A stretch of 64,000 nt of DNA from contig JBCFYV010000001.1 of assembly GCA_039000515.1 (NCBI GenBank), positions 65,601,729 through 65,665,728 of the forward strand, given 5' to 3'. How positions within the stretch are numbered: the first letter of the stretch is position 1; every line of letters starts with the position of its first letter. Positions 33,297-42,803 of this stretch are shown here, piece after piece. A model generated the notes under the pieces. That model was not told the DNA's origin. It made no database searches and saw only the letters and a list, made by a program, of their open reading frames with translations. The DNA comes from Timema cristinae. Lineage: Eukaryota > Arthropoda > Insecta > Phasmatodea > Timematidae. Both the position numbers and the translations under genes were made by a program.

Positions 33297-34919
33297 TGTA
33301 GCATTGGGCGGCGTACATAAAATACAAAACTGGACTAAACTTACCCCGTTTGTATGCTAGCTGGGACCGCGCGGAAAAACAACACTAGTTTTACCGGACA
33401 CACTTCTCTGATCCGGGAAAATAGAGCACTGACCATCAAGAAAGTGACGCGAGTGCACCAAATACCTTGAGTGGAATAAACCTGCGCAGTGAAAATAACC
33501 CTGCCGAGAATGTTCTCGAACGTCATCGGACTTTCCCGAAGCTATGTTGGCATGCGCAAATATGTGTTCCCAATTGATCTATATTGTGACCCCCCCTTCT
33601 TTTCCTGTGTTTCCCTCTTTTGAGTTGTACGATATATTTACTGGTGCTTGAACCAACAGACAGCACAATTGGGCCTGAATTATTTCAGGAATAGGAGAAG
33701 CTCCGGCTTTTCATCATAGTTTAATAAAGTAAGATCAGAATTCTATTTCGATAAACTTTAACTTCTTTTTGGTTAAATTAAATGTTTCAAAATCTCTCTA
33801 GGCCTTGTTTCGATATTTATAAAAACGTTAAGCATAAATAGGATAGTTAGGAAATGTACCTTACCTTTCTTTAAATATCAACTCGTTGCTAGGTAATGGC
33901 GTCTTATCGCTTGTCGAGTTGTAATAATCGATTATATATCTTGTGAACTTTATCGATAGTTTATTTAATGAGTTTCGAATGCCGTTTCTATTATTACTTG
34001 CGGAAATATTTAACTCATGTTCGCGGGAACTTTTAAAATTCCAAGGTTAAACAAAATTGTTGTTTATTTTGCAACGTGCCATTACTGATGGACGAGTATT
34101 TAAATGTAAAAGTTAGACAACATTGTTGTTTATTTGCAACGTGCCATTACTGATGGACGAGTATTTAAATGTTAAAGTTAAACACAATTGTTGTTTATTT
34201 TGCAACGTGCCATTACTGATGGACGAGTATTTTAAAGGTTTGGGAAATGTATGATGTTAGTGTATGGGCACGAATTAGGGAAAATTTCATATGTTGGATT
34301 CGAGCATATTGTGGGCTTATGTCCTGGAGCTAATGAGCCCTGTTAATAGACTTGATAATTAACTGTATGATTGTAAATTTTCTATGGTAATCTCGACTAC
34401 ATTTTTAATAGCCTTTAAACGGCTGAGGCCGCTTTGAACTTTATGACTTGCCAGTAATATCAACGCTAATGATAAATGATTGATATTTTTCTTTGACATG
34501 AACGTTGAAAATATGGAGTTCATATATATTATCTGTTTATATATTTTGGCAATATCTAATGTTAATAATTAATGAATCTGATAATTATCTTTTTGTGAGA
34601 TATTTAATAAATACCAACATAACATGATTTCAGCTATATTTTTATGACCGTCCCGCCATCCCCTAGGTTAAATAAAATTATATTTATTTACTATTTTTAG
34701 TTTTCTCATTAACTAGAAGTATGCATTCTTTGACTGACTCTTGAGGTAGACTGTCCTTATGGTAAACTCAGCAACAGGTGAGAGTTGCGAGCTTCGGTTT
34801 TCGAATGTTTGGGCCTAAAACATTCAAAGCATTGAACTCCAAGAACTCACTCCTGTTGTCCCCCCTTTTTATGTTAGATTTTGATGTTGTTTGAACCTCC
34901 TCCCCTTAGGATGGTTCAT
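33297..34919 (+). mobile_element. Solo LTR, copy B (1,623 bp) with TGAT target duplication
   Basis: Begins TGTAGCATTGGGCGG and ends GGATGGTTCA, flanked by TGAT at 33293-33296 and 34920-34923. Removing the LTR plus one TGAT restores an open transposase frame across the junction, which proves the borders. It has a perfect heat-shock element GAATGTTCTCGAA (33508-33520), CACAATTGGGCCTG at 33664-33677, a hairpin CCTGAA/TTCAGG (33674-33689) and GTAAGATCAGAATTC at 33729. A triple 60-66-bp repeat lies at about 34050-34235. An 8-bp-stem hairpin GAATGTTT/AAACATTC lies at 34803-34825. Confidence 0.9.
34046..34236. repeat. Tandem repeat inside LTR B, three copies of about 63 bp
   Basis: Three near-identical units contain GTTGTTTATTTTGCAACG and CATTACTGATGGACGAGTAT. 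They are absent from copies A and C, so the expansion is private to this copy. Confidence 0.9.
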
Positions 34920-36315
34920 GATGACCTAACTGTAGAAAAAGTTGAGTGCACTACCATCTACTTCGCAATTATGGCAACAAATTGAGAGATTTAGTTAGAA
35001 ATGGCAAACTAGGTAACATAATGCTGAGACAAAGAATAGCAGCAAACAATGTTAGACTTAGCAATGCTGTTACAAAAGCTGCAGAATACAGGTCAAAGTA
35101 AGGGGATCTAAACAACCAACAAAAATTAAGTGAACTCAAAAAGGATTTGCTGAATTCTCCAAGTCACATATTTTGAGAGCACCTTAATTGTAAAGATCTT
35201 GGATACTTTTGTAATGACCCCAAACAAGAGGACGTTAATTTAGTGCCTAGGTTAATTGAAGAAGGATTGTACATTGTCCTGCTGTGCATTGCTGAAGTTT
35301 ATTGAGACACTTGAACAGTAATATTGTGGAACAATTTTATTTCCATCGTAGCGAAGTTTACAGGTGAAAAAGAATTAATTATACACAAAGACGTTCCTAC
35401 CAGGGCAGATGCACAGCCGCTGTTGTGTCACATAACACGCACACACCAATGTATGTACTGCACAACACATTATTTGATAAACAAAGTCCAGGAAAATTTA
35501 CAAAATTATATAAAGTCCGTCGTCTAAAAGTACTGCAGAACCGTAAAAATAGCACAGCGAGAAGGAAAAGAAAATTATTTCCAACAACAGAAACACCTGA
35601 CAAAGATTATGGGTCTCGCGCAGAAAAACCTGATCTCCTACATGATATATTTGAAGAAAAGAAAAAAACAATTTCTGGATTCTTTAAATATATCAGTGGA
35701 AGAAATTCAAGAAATTGAGAGGGCAACAGTTCTTCAACGAAAATGTGGAGTGTGGATGGAAGAAAGGCGGAAACTCCTAACAGCATCAGTTTTTGGAACA
35801 GTGTGTTGTAGGTGTCCTTACACAAGCTGTCAAACTTAAGTAAAGGCTTTACTTTACTTTACACTGATTTTGATTCCGTGTCTTTAAATAGGGGCGAGAT
35901 CATGAAAGCGATGCTCTCCAAGCTATGGAAATAGCTATAGGGAGTAAGATTAAAGAATGTGGTCTATTCATTGATCACACTCATCAATATTTGGGAGCAA
36001 CACCTGATGGGCTTGTGGGAGATAGTGCCATCGTTGAGGTTAAGTGCCCAGCTTCTGCAAAAGAGTTAACTCTTGAACAAGCAATTTTGTCAAGGAAAGT
36101 TACATTTTGGAATTTAAGTAAAGACAAAAAAGTTATAGTTGATGTCAACAAAAAACACAAACATTACTTTCAAATCCAAGGTCAATTGCATATAACAAAA
36201 AATACATTTGTTATTATGTAGTTTTATATGGATTGTGTGGTCCCAGAACTTGTAGATTCACGTCAACGTCGCTCAATGCTTATGTGATACAATCACAAGA
36301 AGAAGAAAATCAGAG

Positions 36316-36750
36316 AAAACGAAAACTTTCTTTGGAAAAAACAAGTTATTACAGTATGATTTTGGTAGGAAGAACAGAAGAAGTTAGTTACTAAAGCTAC
36401 TAAGTCAACTTTAATATATTCATTCACCACCTTTAATAGATATTATCAAAACCTATAGAATGATTCAAATAATATAGTAAAATGTTATCAATGTTGATCG
36501 TAAGGAAATATGTTTGAATTTTCTAAACTGTTGTTCTAACCAAAATCAGGGTATATTTATTCTCCATAACAGCCAAAGAAATTGAACTGGGAAGATGGGA
36601 ATAAAGTTATGAAAACCTGAAACAAAGGTTCGCGAACGTTTGTTTTCTGCATTTTAAATGTTTTGAAGAATGTTCAGGAATGCTTCCATTTATTTTATTC
36701 AACTCTAATAGGTGGGCAATCCAGAAAAAGCTTCAATCTAGTCTTGTCCT
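36316..36750. other. Intergenic sequence, no gene seen
   Basis: AT-rich DNA downstream of the transposase/nuclease pseudogene. No polyadenylation signal or other feature is certain. Confidence 0.45.
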
Positions 36751-36755
36751 GTTTG

Positions 36756-36905
36756 CCAGTGACGAAGAGCTCGGGATTTGAATCCCGGCAGTTTATACGT
36801 GGATGTTTTATTCTTAAATAGCCTTCCACTGTTTACCACGTAAATGCGTGTGAATTGCATATTAATAAATTCTACCTTCCTTTCCCCGACCTACTTAGAA
36901 AATAT
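36756..36905 (+). mobile_element. 5'-truncated SINE (first family)
   Basis: Begins within the tRNA-like head (B box GGGATTTGAATCCCGG at 36773-36788). It continues through AAATAGCCTTCCACT and CCACGTAAATGCGTG, matching the body of the SINE at 11234-11497. Confidence 0.65.
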
Positions 36906-36959
36906 ATCCAGATAGTTTTGACTGTTAGAATGTTGTAGGTCACGTAAAATAGCACGGAA

Positions 36960-36990
36960 AAGTGGCCGAGCGGTCTAAGAACTAAGCCCT
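36960..36990 (+). repeat. tRNA Leu/Ser-like 5' fragment
   Basis: AAGTGGCCGAGCGGTCTAAG matches the D-arm region of class II tRNAs, but the sequence diverges immediately after. A truncated SINE head or pseudo-tRNA. Confidence 0.45.
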
Positions 36991-37140
36991 AAATAAAAAT
37001 CTTCCATGGAATCTATATTTAAAAAAAATTCAAATATGAGCAGGAAAATTTCTGCAAAACAAAATATAGTTTTGTCGATTTTTTTAGGACATGAATAGTG
37101 TGATTTATTTGGTAGATCATAGTGTTTACATTAAAAATAG

Positions 37141-37350
37141 GTGACCTGATGGTCTAGGGGTAAGGTGTCGGACTTCAGTGCTGAGGTTCGGGGTTCAATC
37201 CTCGGTCCCGGCACAGATTTATCTGATTGCCAAGACCTTTCTTCACCTCTGACAAGACATCTTGTGAATGTGGGGAATGCCAGGCCTCCACCGTGGTTCG
37301 GATTCCACGTTAAACTGTAGGTCCTCCATTTCATCTCACCTCATTTTGTT
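37141..37350 (+). mobile_element. tRNA-derived SINE of a second family
   Basis: A tRNA-like head at 37141-37215 has an A box (TGATGGTCTAGGGGTAAGG) and a B box (GGGGTTCAATCCTCGG). The body contains TCCACCGTGGTTCGGATTCC and CACGTTAAACTGTAGGTCC. The anticodon stem does not pair well, so it is not a working tRNA. A short minus-strand open frame across it is a by-product. Confidence 0.75.
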
Positions 37351-37369
37351 ATTTTATGCTTTCCTCGAC

Positions 37370-37620
37370 AGACAAGGCCTTTCTCGCACGGTGTGAGGCT
37401 TGCGAGTAGAATCCACTCGCTATTCGATCGTGTGACGTCAGTTTTTGCAGCGCAGACGTTTCAAAATTAAAGGCCCTGGTCTGACGCACGGCTGAGGTTG
37501 TCTCATTCACATAAGGCCTGTGTAGACAGCTGGGAATGGAGGTGTGACGTCACTGGTAGCCTCTTACCAGCTTATCCTCTCACGAAACATCAGGGGAAAC
37601 CTCGGAAATTTCTATGTTCT
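37370..37620. other. GC-richer island with two CRE palindromes, unclassified
   Basis: This 250-bp stretch is clearly GC-richer than its flanks. It has GTGTGACGTCA at 37431-37441 and again at 37552-37562, plus repeated AAGGCC motifs. It could be a promoter-like piece or the body of an unrecognised repeat. No adjacent exon is seen. Confidence 0.4.
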
Positions 37621-38164
37621 TCTATTTTGTAAACAAATTAAATATGATTTAATTTAATTTTACCTTATGGCTTCTTATAAGGCAATGAGGATGAAACTAT
37701 AAAATTTAAAATAATAAAAAAATACAAAGTTTAGATGTAATATTTAATTCTGGGTTAGAGAGGGTTAACATTCTAAAACAATAAAACTACTGTTGAGATA
37801 ATTTTTATTTTTTTAAATATGTAATAATAATAATTCTATTTTTGTTGCTTAGGAGCGATTATATATTTATACATCACATTACTATATACATAATTACACT
37901 TTACATATTACTAGGTGTAGCGTAAATCACAAGAACTGAAAACTAAAAAACCTCTGGAGGACCAGTGTTAAGAACACGGACAAATGGACTGTATGGTGGA
38001 GTAGGAATGGGTAGAGGCAACTCACCTTCACTTTATGTTGTCTGATTGATGTTGTCTTGGAGCAGTCAATTTGATTAACACACGCACACGAATAACTGAG
38101 ATTGGACCGCTTCAGTTTTTCAGTTTCACCGCTTTTCAGTTTTAACGCTTTAGATAACAATTAA

Positions 38165-38725
38165 TTAAGTTGAGGGTTTTGTTAGAGACGCCAAAAGACA
38201 AATGCCTAATCCAGTATGGTGGTGTAAATTCAGGCTCAGGTTTATACCAAGATGCGGAAATTCTTTGATGTGTTTTTTCTCAACCCATTCAGATAAATAC
38301 TCAATTGCACTACTTTTTAAGTTCGTAAAGTACATAGTTCGTCTTATCTTTTGATATTTAACAATTAAAGCCAACTAATTCTTCTCCACTTGATATTTTA
38401 TTCGTATTTGACCCTTCAATAGGACTGTAAACACCTCTAGCTTTCATGACTTTTGCTATAACATATCAGGGTTTGAATTTTTTTTTTAAATACCTTGCGC
38501 TTTCCTAAAAATTATCATTCTTAAACGATAAATTGCTTCCAGGGGAGAGGGCTGATCATTTAACCCTCCTCTGCTTCGTATCTGAGAAAATAGGTTATCT
38601 AATACATATTGATTCTGCCGGTGAGTTAGAATGTAGTGAAAGTCACGTGTTTTCTTCAAATCTTTATAGAAATCTGGCACGGAATATTTTTTGTTTGTAA
38701 GACTAGGGCCCACTACCAACAAATT
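38165..38725 (-). pseudogene. P-element (THAP9-like) transposase C-terminal remnant
   Basis: Two minus-strand open segments match the C-terminal part of P/THAP9-type transposases. The upstream one (38725-38486) has TRDFHYILTHRQNQ, then LFSQIRSRGGLNDQPSPLEA, a hallmark of this family. The downstream one (38374-38165) has AIEYLSEWVEKKHIKEFPHLG, resembling the later Y-aGWvAkKh region. A poly-T-rich gap and stops separate them. No THAP domain, catalytic core or inverted termini are seen nearby, so this is a fragment. The identification rests on motif recall. Confidence 0.7.
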
Positions 38726-39655
38726 TATTCTTAATTAAATAACTTTCCAATTTTTTGAAAAGTTCATAAATTCAACTAATATTAATTCAACTATTAATAT
38801 TAACGATGGCATTATCATAAAAAGTATTAGTATATTTATTTATATGGTGTGGCATGTTTACAAATATAAAATTAGATTCTAATTACTTATCAATCACGGA
38901 ACTAATGAAATCTTGTAGCATACTGTAGTTTCCTCAGGCCAACATAGTTAAATTAATTAATGCTTTGATTAATTTGTGACATATCCCATTCTGATCACCA
39001 AAAATGTATAATATTATTCAGTTTAAAATTAATTATTGTATTATTACATTGATTTTAATGGCGTTGCTTTGAAAAAAGAAACGGTAGTGAAAAATATATT
39101 TATGCGCTGTGAAAAAAGCTTGTAAAATTAAAATAGCAAATTCCTGGAGAACCCTTTGCAGCCTGATATTTGATGCCAGGGCCCAGCGGTTGAGAAACAC
39201 TGGTCTAATCATTAAGTTTACAAATTAGAAAATGCATTCTATTGTAATCTTACTTAAAAAATTTGCTATAAGTTCAATGACAGCATTATCATTTATCTAC
39301 AGCATAGGGCCTAATATATAAACTATAATAGGCCTACCTACTAAAAATGAGTTAAGTATGACAAAAAATAAAAACAAAATAAATACCTTCTATTAAAGAA
39401 ATACATTAATATAAACACACATTTCTTAAAGCTAATTGCATGAAATAAAAACATATACTTTTAAAAAGATTTCACTTTTACTTCACAAACTAAAAGGGTT
39501 CTTCACAAGACCTTGCGGCTGAGGGGGTGATACAAGCGGTTGACCCCCAACTAGAGATGGGATAAAGTGATTTTACGATATCAGTGACTACAGTGAATGT
39601 TATTTTAAAATATCGGTGATTCAGATCATGATTCTACCTCACCAAGGTACCGTAC
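38726..39655. other. AT-rich intergenic sequence
   Basis: No gene is recognised. Several short oligo-A and oligo-T tracts occur. Confidence 0.5.
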
Positions 39656-40160
39656 CCTTCTCTCTACCCCTCCTCCACCTCATCACGCCATCTTGAGTGC
39701 CGAGGTTTCTTTTCCCTCCTCAACCTCACCAGGCCATCTTGAGTGCTGAGGTCCCTCCTCTCTCCCTTTCTGTTTCCCCTTTCCTTCCCCACATAGGACT
39801 TTCCCTCCTTCCACTGAGCCACCCATGTGTGATTGCTCGGGTACATGGGTTTCACGAATAGCTCTGGAAAAGCCCAACAGACGAAACGGAAGAACGTTCA
39901 GAGCAAGTCCACCGGCACTTACGACTCTACCCCACCAGAGACCACCCCTTCGTGGACGGGGTATTCAACCAAAGGACCCACTCACTATTGGGACGTCACG
40001 GTCACCAGACTCACAACCCTCCCCGACCACCTCCCAATACTCCTCCGTACATCTCTCCCAACATCTATTCCCGTGGCTCTCCACTTTACGTGCTCCACCA
40101 ACCCCAATCTCTCCCCTGAGTCCCGCAGAGCAAGGGGACCCAACTCATGTTAAGACTTCG
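39656..40160. other. Pyrimidine-rich duplication and an unexplained GC-rich block
   Basis: At 39664-39755 a roughly 55-bp unit is duplicated (CGCCATCTTGAGTGCCGAGG against GGCCATCTTGAGTGCTGAGG). It is followed by a GC-rich block (39830-40155) open in two overlapping plus-strand frames of about 110 codons. Composition differs sharply from the AT-rich flanks. No family is recognised. It may be an unidentified transposable element piece or a 5' flank of the Polinton. Confidence 0.4.
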
Positions 40161-40680
40161 TAACATCGCTTATTCTGGAATTTAGCCATCTTATTATGTT
40201 ATAATCTTTATTTCTAAACATCTTTATTTCAATACTCAATACTTTGATTATTTACATTTGCTAACTTTTTATATGTCTGTTTAGATTTTTATCCAGGGAC
40301 ATTTTCGCTAATATATTATTATAAATATTATGTGATATATGAATGTTTTAATGACGAAGGATAATGTATGACTTAATCTTTTTTTTTTTCTTTTAATGAA
40401 AATATTTTAACTTATATTTTAACAAATTCATACTATGCTTATGTTTCTCTAATACTTTGATAGTATATTCTTATTTTAATAATATTGTTTTGGTGTTTAA
40501 CTTATTTTATTATATGACCTGCTACATTTGTAATCTTATCTTTATAGGTTCGAAGTCTTAACTACAAAACCTATTAGAAAACTGAATCCCGTATCCCGAA
40601 CCACTTACACCGTCGCAACGCCCTAAAAAGAAGAAACAGAAAAGGGTTGACGAAAACAGGTTGCTGATGTTCCGTGCTTA
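40161..40680. other. AT-rich sequence before the Polinton genes
   Basis: Mostly AT-rich until about 40550, where composition shifts. Just before the integrase start, a lysine-rich frame (PKKKKQKRV at about 40623-40649) ends in a stop at 40678-40680. This may be the basic tail of a lost upstream Polinton gene. No terminal inverted repeat was recognised. Confidence 0.35.
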
Positions 40681-41723
40681 ATGGCCCGTTTAGCCGACAT
40701 ATACTACGACCCTTCTCATCCAGTAGAGTTTGCAGGGGTGGTGTCGCTCATAAAGGCGTCCAAGAAAGATCCCGACAAAGTATGAGAATGGCTTCGTGCA
40801 CAGGACGCTTATACTCTACACAAACTGGTGATTAAAAAAGTTTCCTCGCAACAAGTACGTGGTGTCAAACATTGACGATATTTGGAAAGCCGACTTGAAC
40901 GATATGCGAAGTCTCGGAAAATACAACGACGGAGCAGTGTACTTGCTCACCTACATTAACGTGTTTAGCAAGATGGCCTGTGTGAGGACGCATCCATCCG
41001 AGACGGGGAGCGTCGTGAGAGACGCCTTTCGGGACATTTTCAGACAAAACGGCCTTAAATCTCTAAGTTTACAGGCGGGCAAAGGGAGAGAGTTCACGAA
41101 ACGTCTAATCCGGAAATTTCTCAAGCAAGAAGGCATGCATTACTACACCACTCATAATCCGGACGTGAAGACAAGCTTCGTGGAACGATTCAATAGAACT
41201 CTGAAAGGACGCGTGTGGCGTTATTTTACCAAAAATAACACATATCGGTATGTGGACGTCCTCCAAGATATAGTCGAAGCTTACAACAGCGCAAAACATT
41301 CTAGTATCAAGATGGCGCCTGCCAAAGTTTCAGAAACCAATGTGCTTCTATTCATAGATAATCTCTAAGACAAACGGCGTTCAAACTCGAATAGTAAGCC
41401 AAAAATAAAGTCGGTGACATGGTGCATATTAGCAAATCCAAAATGCTGTTTGAAAAGGGCTACGAAAGCGATCGAAGACATTTTAAAAGAAAGGAGTGTC
41501 GTGTTGTGATAACCTGTTGTCTACAGGATGACCAATCTTGATGGTGAGGAGGTGGAGGGATCGCTTTACAAACCCGAATTGCAACGCGTACGTCTTCCCG
41601 ACAATTTTAAAGTTGATAAAATACTACGTGTTAAGGGTAAAGGTGCCAGAAAGAAAGTGGAAAAGTTACCCCCCCAAGTTTAATTTCTGGATTCCTGCCA
41701 GTTATGTCAGCGCCCTACCATGA
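40681..41723 (+). pseudogene. Polinton integrase (retroviral-type DDE) with C-terminal chromodomain-like region
   Basis: Starts at the ATG at 40681. An N-terminal segment (MARLADIYYDP) meets a TGA at about 40783 and a frameshift near 40835. The core (40859-41368) has the first catalytic Asp in WKADLNDM and the Glu in VERFNRTLKG, while the second Asp motif reads LQAGKGREF with Gly in place of Asp. The core is therefore catalytically dead as written. After a stop at 41366-41368 the SH3/chromodomain-like tail (41400-41723) is shifted in frame and ends in PASYVSALP. The product would insert the element into chromosomes. The stop overlaps the ATG of the next gene by a few bases. Confidence 0.85.
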
Positions 41724-42396
41724 TAGCCCAATTTTAAATCACTCTACCGAACGACAGCTCTATGAGAGATTTCCCGAAAAATACTATCGCGAATTCAACC
41801 ACGCAACTACCCTACCAACTTATCCTCGAAGGCCAGTGGGAAGTTGCTCTCACCAAATTTAAATATTCGTGTATTTTCACCACCGTACCCGAGGGCCAAA
41901 ATATTGTATGGTACAACTGGGTGGACGCTAATGGCGTGTAACAAATATTCAAGGATCATATCCCTCATTGAAACTACAGCACTATCAATGAAATTGTCAA
42001 AGCTCTAAATGAGGTAGAGGTGCTTAAAGGGGATTCCTGAGTTGTATTCAAGTACACAAACCCCAACAAAAAAGTTGACGTTGTTTATTATTCACAACTG
42101 CTGACTCTTTCAAGTCAATTAAGTCTACATATTGGTTTAGATCCTCTGGCTAATCTGATCAAAGTCCTAAAGTCACCGTACGCCGCCAAAATTCTACTAG
42201 GCTTCGTTGGTATCTACAACATTAAATATCTTTAAGGCATACATAAGACAGTTAGCTATGAACCGTTGCACTACATGCCTGTACTTAGAAGGTAAATTGA
42301 AAGCCTGGAAATAAATATAAGAACAGACTCTGATGAACTTGTACGATTCGAGTTTGGAAAAGTGTGCGTGAAGCTTCATTTTCGACGCTGCTAAAC
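41720..42396 (+). pseudogene. Polinton penton-like minor capsid protein
   Basis: Begins at the ATG at 41720, overlapping the integrase stop. Early residues PNDSSMRDFPKNT and LEGQWEVALTKFKY match the conserved start of the Polinton minor capsid (penton-type) protein. The end FEFGKVCVKLHFRR matches its C-terminus. As far as can be read, similarity stays in one frame but is broken by several in-frame TAA/TGA codons, the first at codon six. This is decay by point mutation rather than by indels. Role in the family: vertex protein of the predicted virion. Confidence 0.75.
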
Positions 42397-42790
42397 ATGA
42401 ACTGTCCCTACAAGACATACTACGTCAACCAGGCTGGAACAGGTATATCTTCGATCACTCACGGTGATCCCTATCAACGCGGGCATGGGAAAGGAAGTTT
42501 TTTCAGCGACCTTTTTCAAAAGAGTCGTACCATTGCTGAGAAGCGGCGCTAAAGCCATTTGAAAACAGGCACTTCATACTGGTATCGACGTGCTATAACA
42601 CGTCGCTAATCAGCGTTGTCCTTTCAAATAGGGTCTACGGCACCGTGTCGGCGAGGCTGGAGCTAACCTGAAACGCAAGGCGAAGCAGAAGATCGGCACA
42701 CTGATGACCAGCTCAGGCTATAAAGAGTGTCGTAAGAATCACAAACGTCAGTTTTCTGACGTTGCCCACGTAAAAAGGTCAACGGTAGAT
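42397..42790 (+). pseudogene. Polinton small basic, pVI-like protein
   Basis: Starts MNCPYKTYYVNQAGTGIS at 42397, then a Gly-rich amphipathic stretch (RGHGKGSFFSDLFQ). The open frame stops at 42552. Weak similarity continues in other frames to a Lys/Arg-rich part near 42650-42760. Polintons and adintoviruses carry a comparable gene between penton and major capsid, usually compared with adenovirus pVI or core proteins. It is assigned by position and motif style. Confidence 0.6.
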
Positions 42791-42803
42791 ATTTTCATTT
42801 GGA

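Larger units (their letters stand above)
33023..36315 (+). pseudogene. Mutator-like transposase plus YqaJ-type nuclease gene, split by LTR B
   Basis: The first part (33023-33296) follows an acceptor-like TTTTTAG. It carries a zinc-binding segment (YCTLCNRAKNAG) and the conserved block ADVIVDGFLNSEAMNG...LVADGDSSVYSKIL, as in arthropod proteins named Mutator-like transposase. LTR B (33297-34919) interrupts it. Coding resumes in frame after the second TGAT with LTVEKVEC, then continues with frameshifts to RRKLLTASVFG (about 35765-35800), the start of a YqaJ viral recombinase domain. A candidate 50-base intron (about 35840-35892, TAAGTAAAGG to AAATAG) precedes the nuclease core. GATPDGLV and IVEVKCP give the PD-(D/E)xK residues, followed by HYFQIQGQLHI. 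A C-terminal tail with CVVPELVDSR ends near 36310. Stops and frameshifts in the middle make it a pseudogene. Domain names come from family recall; no search was run. Confidence 0.75.

Noticed and set aside
25550..34919. Reading the three long repeats as a cluster of heat-shock-inducible spliced noncoding RNA genes
   Set aside because: TG...CA ends, 4-bp target duplications and insertion of copy B into a coding frame identify them as LTRs. Promoter and splice-like motifs are better explained as LTR signals.
37141..37215. Functional tRNA gene on the plus strand
   Set aside because: A and B boxes are present, but the anticodon stem pairs poorly and a SINE body follows directly.
41720..42396. 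In-frame stops as evidence of recoding or a variant genetic code
   Set aside because: Neighbouring Polinton genes also carry frameshifts and lost catalytic residues, so ordinary pseudogene decay is sufficient.
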